Shown here: positions 15,687 through 24,131 of the stretch, in pieces | Numbering within the stretch: position 1 is the first letter of the stretch | How the letters are laid out: every line of letters starts with the position of its first letter | Source of the DNA: Streptomyces rhizosphaerihabitans | GTDB lineage: Bacteria; Actinomycetota; Actinomycetes; Streptomycetales; Streptomycetaceae | Assembly (NCBI RefSeq): GCF_025399795.1 | Contig: NZ_JAODTZ010000025.1 | Coordinates: forward strand, 62,001-126,000 | DNA length: 64,000 nucleotides | Direction: 5' to 3' | Position numbers and translations under genes: made by a program | Notes under the pieces: model-generated | Database searches by the model: none | Told to the model about the DNA's origin: nothing | The model's input: the letters and a program-made list of their open reading frames with translations, nothing else

Positions 15687-17933
15687 ATGTCCAGATTTCC
15701 CCTGCCCGGATCCGGAAGAGAGCCCGGGCGCCATCGAACGGCCAGGCTGCTGACGGTGACCGCGCTCGTGGCGACAACGGTATCGGGCCTGACCGTCGGC
15801 TCGCAGAACGCAGCCGCCCAGAACGACGCGGTCGCGCAGGCCGCCGCGGTACCGACCGGCTGGGCCACCGTCGTCAACGCGGGCAGCGGCAAGTGCGTCG
15901 ACGCCCGCGCCGCCGCAACGGCGAACGGCACTGCGGTCCAGCAGTACGCCTGCAACAGCAGCCAGGCCCAGCAGTGGCAGTTCGCCGCCACGTCGAGCGG
16001 GTACTCCCAGGTCGACAACCGGGCCGACGCCACCAAGGCCTGGGACATCACCGACGTCTCGGCCGCCGACAACGCGCTGGTGCAGCTGTGGGCGTACGGC
16101 GGTGGCACCAACCAGCAGTGGCAGGCCGTGGCGGAGGCCGGCGGCGCCTACCACTTCGTGAACCGCAACAGCGGCAAGTGCCTCGACGTGCCGAGTGCCT
16201 CCACCGCCGACAGCGTGCAGCTCCAGCAGTACACCTGCAACGGCACGGCGGCCCAGTCCTTCTATGTCAACGCGGTGGACACACAACAGCCGCCGGGGAC
16301 ACCGGACCTGGGCCCGAACGTCACCGTCTTCGACCCGTCGACACCGGCCGCGACCATCCAGAGCAGCCTCGACTCGGCCTTCTCCCAGCAGGAGACCAAC
16401 CAGTTCGGCACCGCCCGCAAGGCCTTCCTGTTCAAGCCGGGCACCTACAGCGCCAACGCGAACGTCGGCTTCTACACCCAGGTCGCGGGTCTCGGCCTGT
16501 CCCCCGACGACGTCAACATCCAGGGCGCGGTGCACGCCGAGGCGGACTGGTTCCAGGGCAACGCGACCCAGAACTTCTGGCGTTCGGCGGAGAACCTGTC
16601 GGTGACCCCCACGTCCGGCTCCGACCGGTGGGCGGTGTCGCAGGCGGCCCCCTACCGGCGGATGCACCTGCGCGGCAACCTGGCGCTGGACGACGGCGGC
16701 TGGTCAAGCGGCGGCTACATGGCCGACACGAAGATCGACGGTCAGGTCAACTCCGGTTCGCAGCAGCAGTGGCTGTCGCGGAACACCGAGTGGTCGAACT
16801 GGACCGGCTCCAACTGGAACATGGTGTTCGTCGGCGCGAAGAACGCCCCCGCGAACAGTTTCCCGAGCCCGCCGTACACGACGGTGGACCAGGCGCCCGT
16901 CTCGCGTGAGAAGCCCTTCCTGTACGTCGACTCGGCGGGCGCCTGGAAGGTGTTCGTACCGTCCGTGCGCACCAACTCCAGCGGCACGAGCTGGAGTTCG
17001 GGAGCTCCTGCGGGCACATCCCTGCCGCTCTCCGACTTCTTCATCGTGAAGCCGGGCGCGACGGCGGCGCAGCTGAACGACGCGCTGGCTCAAGGAAAGA
17101 ACCTGCTGGTGACGCCGGGTGTCTACCACCTGGACCAGACGCTCAAGGTCACCCGGCCCGACACCGTGGTGCTGGGTCTCGGTCTCGCCACGCTCGTCCC
17201 CGACAACGGAATCACCGCGATGACGGTCGCCGATGTGAACGGCGTCCAGCTCGCCGGGCTGCTGATCGACGCGGGCACCACCAACTCCGCGCAGCTGCTG
17301 GAGATGGGACCGAGCGGCTCCTCGGCCGACCACGGCGCCGACCCGAGCTCCCTGCACGACGTGTTCTTCCGCATCGGCGGCGCGGGCGTCGGCAAGGCCA
17401 CCACCAGCCTGACCATCAACAGCGACGACGTCATCGGCGACCACCTGTGGCTGTGGCGCGCGGACCACGGCAGCGGGGTCGGCTGGACCAGCAACACGGC
17501 CGACACCGGGCTCGTCGTGAACGGCGACGACGTGACCATGTACGGGCTGTTCGTCGAGCATTACCAGAAGTACCAGACCGTCTGGAACGGCAACGGCGGC
17601 CGCACGTACTTCTACCAGAACGAGATGCCGTACGACCCGCCCAACCAGGCGGCGTGGATGAACGGTTCGACCCAGGGCTACGCCGCCTACAAGGTCGCCG
17701 CCTCCGTGACGAGCCATCAGGTGTACGGCTTCGGCAGCTACTGCTACTTCAACGTCAACTCCGCTGTCGCCGCCGAGCACGCCATCGAGGCGCCCAGCAA
17801 CGCGAACGTGCGCTTCAAGGACATGGTGACGGTCTCCCTGGGCGGTACGGGCACCATCCGGCACGTCGTCAACGACCGGGGCGGCCCGTCCAACTCCTCG
17901 ACCAATGTCGCCAATCTCGTCAGCTACCCCTGA
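15687..17933 (+). CDS. Secreted CBM13 (ricin-type) beta-helix protein
   Basis: About 748 residues. Signal peptide: residues about 1-45 (RTARLLTVTALVATTVSG core). Ricin-B/CBM13 lectin: residues about 55-195, with QxW-type repeats QQWQF, QQWQA and SGKCVD/SGKCLD. The remainder, about 210-748, is a right-handed beta-helix of the pectate-lyase-3/GH55-like kind (repeated strands such as DNGITAMTVADVNGVQLAGL and LVVNGDDVTMYGLFVEH). Related proteins sometimes carry the label adenylyl cyclase, but no cyclase domain is visible. Likely an extracellular polysaccharide-binding and perhaps cleaving enzyme. ATG 15687 follows CAGGAG. The ThuA-lectin gene starts 22 bp later and is probably co-transcribed. Confidence 0.88.
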   Translation: MSRFPLPGSGREPGRHRTARLLTVTALVATTVSGLTVGSQNAAAQNDAVAQAAAVPTGWATVVNAGSGKCVDARAAATANGTAVQQYACNSSQAQQWQFAATSSGYSQVDNRADATKAWDITDVSAADNALVQLWAYGGGTNQQWQAVAEAGGAYHFVNRNSGKCLDVPSASTADSVQLQQYTCNGTAAQSFYVNAVDTQQPPGTPDLGPNVTVFDPSTPAATIQSSLDSAFSQQETNQFGTARKAFLFKPGTYSANANVGFYTQVAGLGLSPDDVNIQGAVHAEADWFQGNATQNFWRSAENLSVTPTSGSDRWAVSQAAPYRRMHLRGNLALDDGGWSSGGYMADTKIDGQVNSGSQQQWLSRNTEWSNWTGSNWNMVFVGAKNAPANSFPSPPYTTVDQAPVSREKPFLYVDSAGAWKVFVPSVRTNSSGTSWSSGAPAGTSLPLSDFFIVKPGATAAQLNDALAQGKNLLVTPGVYHLDQTLKVTRPDTVVLGLGLATLVPDNGITAMTVADVNGVQLAGLLIDAGTTNSAQLLEMGPSGSSADHGADPSSLHDVFFRIGGAGVGKATTSLTINSDDVIGDHLWLWRADHGSGVGWTSNTADTGLVVNGDDVTMYGLFVEHYQKYQTVWNGNGGRTYFYQNEMPYDPPNQAAWMNGSTQGYAAYKVAASVTSHQVYGFGSYCYFNVNSAVAAEHAIEAPSNANVRFKDMVTVSLGGTGTIRHVVNDRGGPSNSSTNVANLVSYP

Positions 17934-17955
17934 GACGTACGGGAAGGAGAGTCGG

Positions 17956-19248
17956 ATGCGCATCAGCGAATCCGGTCCGGCGCGCGGTGTCCTGCGGGTC
18001 CTCGTCCTGCTGGCGACCCTGCTCGGACTCGCGGCACCACCCGCCGCGCACGCCACCGCCACAGCGGCCCCGTTCAAGGTGCTCGCCCTCTACAACGGCA
18101 CCTGGGACGCCGCCCACATCAGCTTCGTCCACGAGGCGAACGACTGGTTCCCGAAGCAGGCCGCGGCGAACGGCTTCACCTACACGGCAAGCAACAACTG
18201 GGACCTGCTCAGCAACGGAGGCGTGAACGCGTACCAGGTCGTCCTGTTTCTCGACGACCTGCCGCAGACCGCGGCCCAACGCTCCGGTTTCGAGCAGTAC
18301 ATGCGCGGGGGCGGCGGCTGGCTGGGCTTCCACGTCTCAGCCTTCACCACCGACGCGCAGAGCTGGTCCTGGTATCACAACCAGTTCCTCGGCAGCGGTG
18401 ACTTCAAGTCCAACACCTGGGGGCCGACCACGGCCGTCCTGAAGGTCGAGGACCGGACGCATCCCTCCACCGCCAACCTGCCCGCGACCTTCACCTCGTC
18501 GGTCAGCGAGTGGTACAGCTGGTCCAACGACCTGCGGCAGAATCCGGACATCAGGATTCTCGCCTCGATCGACCCGAGCAGCTTCCCGCTCGGCACGGAC
18601 CCCAACCAGACCTGGAACAGCGGCTACTACCCGATTCTGTGGACCAACTCGAAGTACCGGATGCTGTACGCGAACTTCGGCCACAACGCGATGGACTACG
18701 CGACGAACACCACGCTGTCGTCGACGTTCGCCAGCGCGACGCAGAACCGGTTCCTGCTGGACGGGCTCAAGTGGCTCGGCGGGGCGGACACACCGGTGCC
18801 ACCGGCGGATCCGATCTCCGAGACCACCTGGTATTCACTGGCCAACTCCGGCAACGGCACCTGCGTGGACGCCCGTTCGGCCGGCACGGCGAACGGGACC
18901 GCGATCCAGCAGTACGCGTGCAACGGCACGCAGGCGCAGCAGTTCCAGTTCCGCTCGACGGACAGCGGCTACACGCGGATCACGCTCCGTCCGAATCCGC
19001 AGCAGGTCATCGACGTCACCGACCGCTCGACGGCCGACAACGCGGCGTTGCAGCTGTGGAGTTGGTCGGGCGGCCAGAACCAGCAGTGGCAGCCGGTGAA
19101 GGAGAGCACCGGGCGCTATCACTTCACTGCCCGGCACAGCGGCAAGTGTCTGAGCGCGGCGGCTTCCGCGACGAACAGCGTGCAGCTCACCCAGCGCACC
19201 TGTGACGGCTCGGCCGCACAGAGCTTCGCACTCACCGCGCAGCCCTGA
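17956..19248 (+). CDS. Secreted ThuA-like protein with C-terminal CBM13
   Basis: About 430 residues. A signal peptide (residues 1-36, LRVLVLLATLLGLAAPPAAHA) is followed by a ThuA-like glutamine-amidotransferase fold (about 40-285: FKVLALYNGTWDAAH, then GGGGWLGFHVSA, then FGHNAMDY) and a ricin-B lectin domain (about 295-430; QQFQF, QQWQP, SGKCL). ThuA domains occur in trehalose and sugar-utilisation proteins, some secreted with lectin modules; the reaction is undefined. ATG 17956 has GGAAGGAGA upstream. It probably shares a transcript with the beta-helix gene 22 bp upstream, whose lectin domain is similar, suggesting a shared polysaccharide target. Confidence 0.9.
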   Translation: MRISESGPARGVLRVLVLLATLLGLAAPPAAHATATAAPFKVLALYNGTWDAAHISFVHEANDWFPKQAAANGFTYTASNNWDLLSNGGVNAYQVVLFLDDLPQTAAQRSGFEQYMRGGGGWLGFHVSAFTTDAQSWSWYHNQFLGSGDFKSNTWGPTTAVLKVEDRTHPSTANLPATFTSSVSEWYSWSNDLRQNPDIRILASIDPSSFPLGTDPNQTWNSGYYPILWTNSKYRMLYANFGHNAMDYATNTTLSSTFASATQNRFLLDGLKWLGGADTPVPPADPISETTWYSLANSGNGTCVDARSAGTANGTAIQQYACNGTQAQQFQFRSTDSGYTRITLRPNPQQVIDVTDRSTADNAALQLWSWSGGQNQQWQPVKESTGRYHFTARHSGKCLSAAASATNSVQLTQRTCDGSAAQSFALTAQP

Positions 19249-19260
19249 CCGATCAATGCA

Positions 19261-19306
19261 CGAAAGGGTGCCCTCGTCGCGCGCGTGCGACGAGGGCACC
19301 CTTTCG
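19261..19306. terminator. Strong terminator hairpin
   Basis: Perfect 20-bp stem (19261-19280 with 19287-19306) around a 6-base loop, 12 bp after the ThuA-lectin stop. The right arm ends CTTTCG. It ends the CBM13 gene pair. Confidence 0.92.
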
Positions 19307-19472
19307 TCGTAGGCCAGGTGCGGGGCAACCGGGCCGACCCGGTTCCGTCGGGCAGGAAGGCCCCGACGCCGATGTTCGCGGCGAGCGTCGAGGCTTCGCG
19401 CACACTTGACCGCGCGGGTCCGGTCGCGCGACGAGGCTCGCAAGAAGCCCCGCGAGAAGGGCCTACCAGGCG

Positions 19473-20309
19473 TCACACCCTCCGCCACCGCGCCATGGCG
19501 AAGGAGAACAGCCCGAACAGGACCAGCCCGGCGGCGACGCAGGCCAGCAGCCACGGACCCACCGGGGTTCCGGCGAAGGACCGCAGCGTTCCGTCCATCC
19601 CCTTGGCCTGGTCGGGTCGGTAGTCCACGGCGGCACGCACCGCGAAGGCCCCCGCGGCGGCGAACACCACACCCCGCGCGGCCCCGCCGCCCACGCCGGC
19701 CGTGTCGACCGCCCTGCGGACCCGTCGCGACATCTCACCGAGCTTCAGGTGCTTGTGGTACTTGCGCATGACGGCCCGTACGGCGATCCAGCCGCCCGCC
19801 ACGACCAGTCCCACGCCGGCGATGCCGACGATCCACTGGCCACCGGGCATACCGAGCGCCTTGGCCGTGACGTCGCGGGACTGCCGGTCGCCCGAACCGC
19901 TGCCGCGCGAGCCGGCGGCGAAGGCCAGCACGGAGTAGGCGACGAACCCGTAGAACACGCACCGCGCGCCCGACATCAGGCGCTTGCCCGCCGCGCCGCC
20001 GCCCTGCCCGGCGGCGCCGAACAGCGCCTCGGACAGCCGCCACAACGCCATTCCGACGAGCCCGGCGCCGAGGGCCCACAGCAGGGCCGCCCCGAACGGC
20101 TTGGAGGCGATCTCCTCCAGGGCACCGCCCCGGTCCGCCTGCCGCCCGCCGCCCTCACCGAAGGCGATGCGCAGGGCCAGTACGCCGACCAGGGCGTAGA
20201 TCACCCCTCGCGCGGCCAGTCCCGCGCGTGCCGCTCCCTCCCGTGCCGAGCCGGTCGCCGCGCGGCGGGCGCCGATCTCCGAGCCACGCGCCGCCGTCCC
20301 GGCGTTCAC
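19473..20309 (-). CDS. DUF1206 family membrane protein
   Basis: A 278-residue protein with three repeated pairs of hydrophobic segments (GLAARGVIYALVGVLALRIA, GARCVFYGFVAYSVLAFAAG, GGAARGVVFAAAGAFAVRAA), each opening with an ARG..Y/F-type motif, the hallmark of the triplicated DUF1206 domain. It is an integral membrane protein of unknown function. The GTG start at 20309 overlaps the TGA stop of the upstream 132-residue gene by four bases, so the two are translationally coupled. Confidence 0.9.
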   Translation of the reverse strand: MNAGTAARGSEIGARRAATGSAREGAARAGLAARGVIYALVGVLALRIAFGEGGGRQADRGGALEEIASKPFGAALLWALGAGLVGMALWRLSEALFGAAGQGGGAAGKRLMSGARCVFYGFVAYSVLAFAAGSRGSGSGDRQSRDVTAKALGMPGGQWIVGIAGVGLVVAGGWIAVRAVMRKYHKHLKLGEMSRRVRRAVDTAGVGGGAARGVVFAAAGAFAVRAAVDYRPDQAKGMDGTLRSFAGTPVGPWLLACVAAGLVLFGLFSFAMARWRRV

Positions 20310-20704
20310 CCGGACCGCGTCTCGTGCGCCGTACTCGAATCCAGCCGCAGCTTCATCTGAACCTCCTGGTCACCGGCCTCCGTGCCCAGCTCGTGCACGG
20401 TGAAGGCGGCACCGAGTGCCTCCCGCAGACGCAGCGTCGCGAGGGGACCACCTTGTGCCTCCACCGTCGGCTGCCCCGAAAGTTCCACGACAGACACGGC
20501 ACCGCCTCGGGGGTCACCGGCCGTGTCGAACAGCGCGGTCCAGACCGTCGGTCTGCCGCTCGCGGACTCGTGGGGCTCGTCCGCGCTCTCCCGGTCCGCG
20601 GTGAAGCGACCGGACAGGACGGCGAGCACGCTCTTGGCATCGGCCGCGGAACAGTCACCGAGCATCACGTGAACCGTTGACGCGGGCAGTTGTTGCACGC
20701 TCAT
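20306..20704 (-). CDS. Small conserved hypothetical protein, coupled to DUF1206
   Basis: A 132-residue soluble protein I do not recognise by function (MSVQQLPASTVHVMLGDCSA...). It has no signal peptide or membrane segment. The pattern VHVMLGDCSAADAKSVLAVL and TVWTALFDTAG suggests a small alpha/beta domain. ATG 20704 follows a purine-rich GAGGGAGAGGG ribosome binding site. Its stop overlaps the DUF1206 start (GTGA), so it is the first gene of a two-gene operon. Confidence 0.78.
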   Translation of the reverse strand: MSVQQLPASTVHVMLGDCSAADAKSVLAVLSGRFTADRESADEPHESASGRPTVWTALFDTAGDPRGGAVSVVELSGQPTVEAQGGPLATLRLREALGAAFTVHELGTEAGDQEVQMKLRLDSSTAHETRSG

Positions 20705-20896
20705 GAAAACCCTCTCCCTCGCGTCGGCGAAACAGGCACGCGCGCCCGCGCACGAGCACGTCGTGATGCCCCTGCGGGTACCCCTCGATCCCGCGCGAAA
20801 CAAGGAACGCACGCATTGCTTGCACCAATACCGGCCCAGGTCAGAAAGGTCCGTGAGCTATGTTGAGTTCTCGTGGGACATGAAGGAGGCGCACCG

Positions 20897-21820
20897 GTGC
20901 CATCGCCGCAGCAGGCACGCGCCCAGGCATCCGCGATCACCTCGGGAAAGACGGCTCCCGAGGCGGGCGCCGCGCCCACGTCCCAGCTCAGGGAACTGTT
21001 CGACGGCCCCCGGCTCTCCCCGGGCCAGCGGCGCATCGCCCAGTACCTGATCGAGCACATCACCGAGGCGGCGTTCCTGTCGATCACCGACCTCGCCGAG
21101 CGGGTCGGCGTGAGCCAGCCCTCCGTGACCCGCTTCGCGGCGGCGGTGGGGTTCAGCGGTTACCCCGCCCTGCGGGAGAGCCTCCAGGCCATCGCGCTGA
21201 GCACCCTCGGCAGCACACCGGGGACCCCGGCCGAGGTCACGAGCAACGAGCTCCAGGCCGCGGTGGACGCCGAGATCGAGAACCTGGAGAACCTGCGCCG
21301 GGACTTCGCCGATCCCGACCAGATCATCCGCGTCGGCCGGGCCCTGTCGAAGTCGGCGCCGCTGACGGTTCTCGGCCTGCGGATCTCCGTCTCGCTGGCC
21401 GAGTACTTCGCGTACGCCGCCCGCCGTATCCACCCGGACGTGCGTGTGGTGACGCGCGGCGGCTCGGTCGCCTACGACGCGCTGCTCCAGTCACGCGAGG
21501 CGGGTGGCACCTGGGTCCTGGCCTTCGGAATGCCCCGGCACGCCCAGGAGACGCTCACGGCCATGCGGGTCGCGCGCAGCGCCGGCCTCCAGGTGGCCCT
21601 GATCACCGACCTGGGGCTCGGCCCGCTGGCCGACGAGGCCGACGTCACCTTCGCCACCGGCACCGGCTCCCGCCTCGTCTTCGACTCCTACGCGGCACCC
21701 GTGGTGCTGTCCGCGGCGCTGCTCCAGGCCATGACCGACGCGGATCCGGAGCGCACGCAGGCGCGCCTGGAGGAGTACGAGCAGGTCGCCGAGCAGCACC
21801 AGTTCTTCCTGCGGGACTGA
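20897..21820 (+). CDS. MurR/RpiR family transcriptional regulator
   Basis: A 307-residue regulator with an N-terminal HTH_6 domain (residues about 35-110; FLSITDLAERVGVSQPSVTR) and a C-terminal SIS sugar-isomerase domain (about 135-265; LTVLGLRISVSLAEYFAYAA, then WVLAFGMPRHAQETLTAM). SIS domains in this family bind phosphosugars such as MurNAc-6P or hexose phosphates. GTG 20897 is preceded by AAGGAGG at seven bases; the upstream ATG would lie before that site. It stands alone with its own terminator, so its targets are probably elsewhere. Confidence 0.92.
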   Translation: MPSPQQARAQASAITSGKTAPEAGAAPTSQLRELFDGPRLSPGQRRIAQYLIEHITEAAFLSITDLAERVGVSQPSVTRFAAAVGFSGYPALRESLQAIALSTLGSTPGTPAEVTSNELQAAVDAEIENLENLRRDFADPDQIIRVGRALSKSAPLTVLGLRISVSLAEYFAYAARRIHPDVRVVTRGGSVAYDALLQSREAGGTWVLAFGMPRHAQETLTAMRVARSAGLQVALITDLGLGPLADEADVTFATGTGSRLVFDSYAAPVVLSAALLQAMTDADPERTQARLEEYEQVAEQHQFFLRD

Positions 21821-21821
21821 A

Positions 21822-21840
21822 CCCCGCCACCACGGCGGGG
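21822..21840 (+). terminator. Terminator hairpin after RpiR-type regulator
   Basis: Perfect 7-bp stem CCCCGCC/GGCGGGG around a 5-base loop, immediately after the stop codon at 21820. Confidence 0.75.
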
Positions 21841-22233
21841 ACGGATCGCGCGGCGGCGCGACCGCCTCGCACGGGCCGACCTCCTCGCCGCGCGGGGCCG
21901 TGTCACGGCACGAGGCGCCTCGCGACCCCCGCCGAACCCCTTTCCCGTACCGGCTGTCACCGCGGCATCACGGGATCATTCACATCAAAGCGCGCATGAA
22001 TGTTTTCATGTCCTTGCGCATCCGGCGGCATATATAAATACTTCTTTCGGATCGTGCCCCGGATGCTTCCAGGTCACGACCCATGACCACCCGGGGCCGT
22101 CCGCTCCTACCCGCACCGGGTCCCGGGTGTTCGAACGGGTCTCGCCCGCGAGACCCGTGGTGGCGGCCCCGGTCATCCCCTATGCCGGGGCCGCCCCAGA
22201 GTCCCCCGCCGACGTACCCCGGAAGCGATGAAC
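21841..22233. other. Intergenic region with AT-rich island
   Basis: No gene is supported. The segment 21970-22050 is unusually AT-rich for this genome and holds the inverted repeat CATGAA-TGTT-TTCATG (21995-22010) and the run TATATAAATAC near 22031. This is probably the promoter/operator region for the small gene at 22234, although about 200 bp of leader would then follow. Confidence 0.45.
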
Positions 22234-22611
22234 ATGGCCCTGACGTATTCACCGATCACCTCGGACTGGCCGTGCCAGGTCAAGACCCCCGGCAGTTTCG
22301 ACTGGGAGCGATCGGCGGTGAAATGGCTGCGCGAGCTGGTGCCGAGCCGCTACGCGAGCTACCCCGTCCTGCACAAGCACCCCGTCCTGCTCGCCCGCCA
22401 CGCGCACCTCCAGGTGCAGCAGGAGATAAGGGTCGCCCGCACGGCACTGCAGACCGCCCGCTCAGAGCTGCCCGGCCTCGGCCTGCAGGAGGGGGTCATC
22501 GAGCACACCATCAAGCTGTACGCCGCCGAGGTCATGCAGCTTCAGCACATCGCCCGGAGCATCCGTACGGTGTCCCAGGCGCTGGTGGACCACGCCCACC
22601 CGCGAAACTGA
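22234..22611 (+). CDS. Conserved hypothetical protein
   Basis: A 125-residue protein of a type often seen in Streptomyces (MALTYSPITSDWPCQVKTPG...), function unknown. It is soluble and largely helical after residue 40, with no signal peptide. ATG 22234 has GGAAG about eight bases upstream; the ATG at 22228 would be too close to that site. Conserved features include FDWERSAVKWLRELVP and the helical IRVARTALQTAR. Transcription may read on into the MBL hydrolase gene 49 bp downstream. Confidence 0.82.
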   Translation: MALTYSPITSDWPCQVKTPGSFDWERSAVKWLRELVPSRYASYPVLHKHPVLLARHAHLQVQQEIRVARTALQTARSELPGLGLQEGVIEHTIKLYAAEVMQLQHIARSIRTVSQALVDHAHPRN

Positions 22612-22660
22612 GGTCCCGGGCCCTGCCGTGGTCCGGCAGGACCGAGCCCGAGGAGACAGC

Positions 22661-23563
22661 GTGGACACTGCTGGGCAGCAGACCGACGGCGCCCGTGGGG
22701 GCGAAGATTCCGCACCTGCCGCACCTCTCGACGTGCGGTGGATCCACGGCTCGCCCTCGGCCAAGCACAACACGGATCCGGACATCCAGGTCCACGCCTA
22801 CGACGAGCACACGGTGATCCTTCGCCAGAACATGGCGATCGACTACGAAGCGCCCTTCATGTTCCTGCTCTTCGGGACGGCGCGGGCCGTGCTGATCGAC
22901 ACGGGCGCCACGGCCTCGGCCGACCACTTCCCGCTGCGTCGCGTCGTCGACGAGGTGATGAAGTCCTGGCTGGCCGGGCATCCGCGGGACGACTACGGGC
23001 TGCTGGTGCTGCACACGCATCCGCACGGCGACCACATCGCGGGGGACGGTCAGTTCACCGGCCGCCCCGGCACCGAGGTCGTGGACGCGGCGCTCGACAG
23101 CGCCTGGGACTTCTTCGGGTTCCGGGACGATCCCGACGCCGTCGCCCGGGTCGATCTCGGCGGCCGGGTGCTGGAGTGTCTCGCCACGCCGGGGCACCAC
23201 GAGGCCTCGGTGACATTCTTCGACCCCTGGACCGGGTTCCTGCTCACGGGCGACACGGTCTATCCGGGGCGCCTGTACGTCGAGGACTGGGCCGCCTTCA
23301 CCCGCACCGTCGACCGTCTGATCGACTTCTGCGGGCGGCGCCCCGTCACCCACGTGCTCGGCTGCCACATCGAGATGACCCGGGAACCGGGGCGGGACTA
23401 CCCCGTGCGCACCACCTATCAGCCCGACGAGCCCCCGCTGCAGATGACCACGGATCAGCTGCTGGACATCCGCAGGGCCGTCGAATCCGTCGGCCCGCGA
23501 CCCGGCCGGCATGTCTTCGACGACTTCGTCATCTGCCGCCGCGACACACCCGGCGAAGGCTGA
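22661..23563 (+). CDS. MBL-fold metallo-hydrolase
   Basis: A 300-residue metallo-beta-lactamase-fold enzyme. The metal-binding motif HTHPHGDH is near residue 110, followed by further ligands in ATPGHHEASVTFFD and LLTGDTVYPGRLY, so both metal sites look intact. The C-terminal VLGCHIEMTREPGRDYP resembles enzymes annotated as beta-lactamase-like hydrolases. GTG 22661 follows GAGGAGA. No signal peptide, so cytoplasmic. Substrate unknown: thioester, lactone or ester hydrolysis are all possible. Confidence 0.9.
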   Translation: MDTAGQQTDGARGGEDSAPAAPLDVRWIHGSPSAKHNTDPDIQVHAYDEHTVILRQNMAIDYEAPFMFLLFGTARAVLIDTGATASADHFPLRRVVDEVMKSWLAGHPRDDYGLLVLHTHPHGDHIAGDGQFTGRPGTEVVDAALDSAWDFFGFRDDPDAVARVDLGGRVLECLATPGHHEASVTFFDPWTGFLLTGDTVYPGRLYVEDWAAFTRTVDRLIDFCGRRPVTHVLGCHIEMTREPGRDYPVRTTYQPDEPPLQMTTDQLLDIRRAVESVGPRPGRHVFDDFVICRRDTPGEG

Positions 23564-23682
23564 CCCGTACGCACCCGCTGTCCCGGAACGCGGACACGGA
23601 CGGCCCTACCCGGGGCGGTAGCCTGGGCGCGAGCGGGCACACGGAAGGGAAGCACACCCCGACGAGATCTCTGGACGGACGC

Positions 23683-24042
23683 ATGGATTCGACCTCATGG
23701 ACCCTGGTCCTCGTCATCGTCGCGGTCCTCGCGGCCGCCGCGCTCGCGGGGGCGCTGGTGCTCCTGCTCCGCCTCGTTCGCACCCGCCGTGACCTGCGGC
23801 GGGCCGGACTGCCGACCGGACCCCGCTGGGTGTTCTGGGGCGCCGTCGCCTATCTGGTGCTGCCGACCGACCTGCTGCCCGACCCGGTCTACCTGGACGA
23901 CATCGGAGTCCTGCTGCTCGCCCTGCGCTCGCTGCGCGCCGCGGCACCCCCCTTGTCATCGCTCCGGCCGCCCGCCGCCCCCGGCGGCCTCGACGCCGTG
24001 CCCGGCCCGCGACCGGTCCCGCGCAGGTCCCGGGAACCCTAG
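23683..24042 (+). CDS. DUF1232 domain membrane protein
   Basis: A 119-residue protein with one strong N-terminal membrane helix (WTLVLVIVAVLAAAALAGAL, residues 6-25) and the DUF1232 core (WGAVAYLVLPTDLLPDP, residues about 55-72, then DDIGVLLLALRSL). The motif P-x-D-L-[IL]-P-D defines the family, whose function is unknown. The Pro-rich C-terminus is disordered. Monocistronic as far as can be seen. Confidence 0.85.
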   Translation: MDSTSWTLVLVIVAVLAAAALAGALVLLLRLVRTRRDLRRAGLPTGPRWVFWGAVAYLVLPTDLLPDPVYLDDIGVLLLALRSLRAAAPPLSSLRPPAAPGGLDAVPGPRPVPRRSREP

Positions 24043-24131
24043 GGCGCGGGTGGTCCGTTGAGCGGTCGACGGCCCGTGCTCCGCGCCCCGGAGCGCGGCA
24101 GGCACGGATCACCACATCGACGGGCGGCGGC

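Noticed and set aside
15687..17933. Annotation of the beta-helix protein as an adenylyl cyclase
   Set aside because: Related proteins may carry that label, but no class III or other cyclase catalytic motif is visible; only lectin and beta-helix features are.
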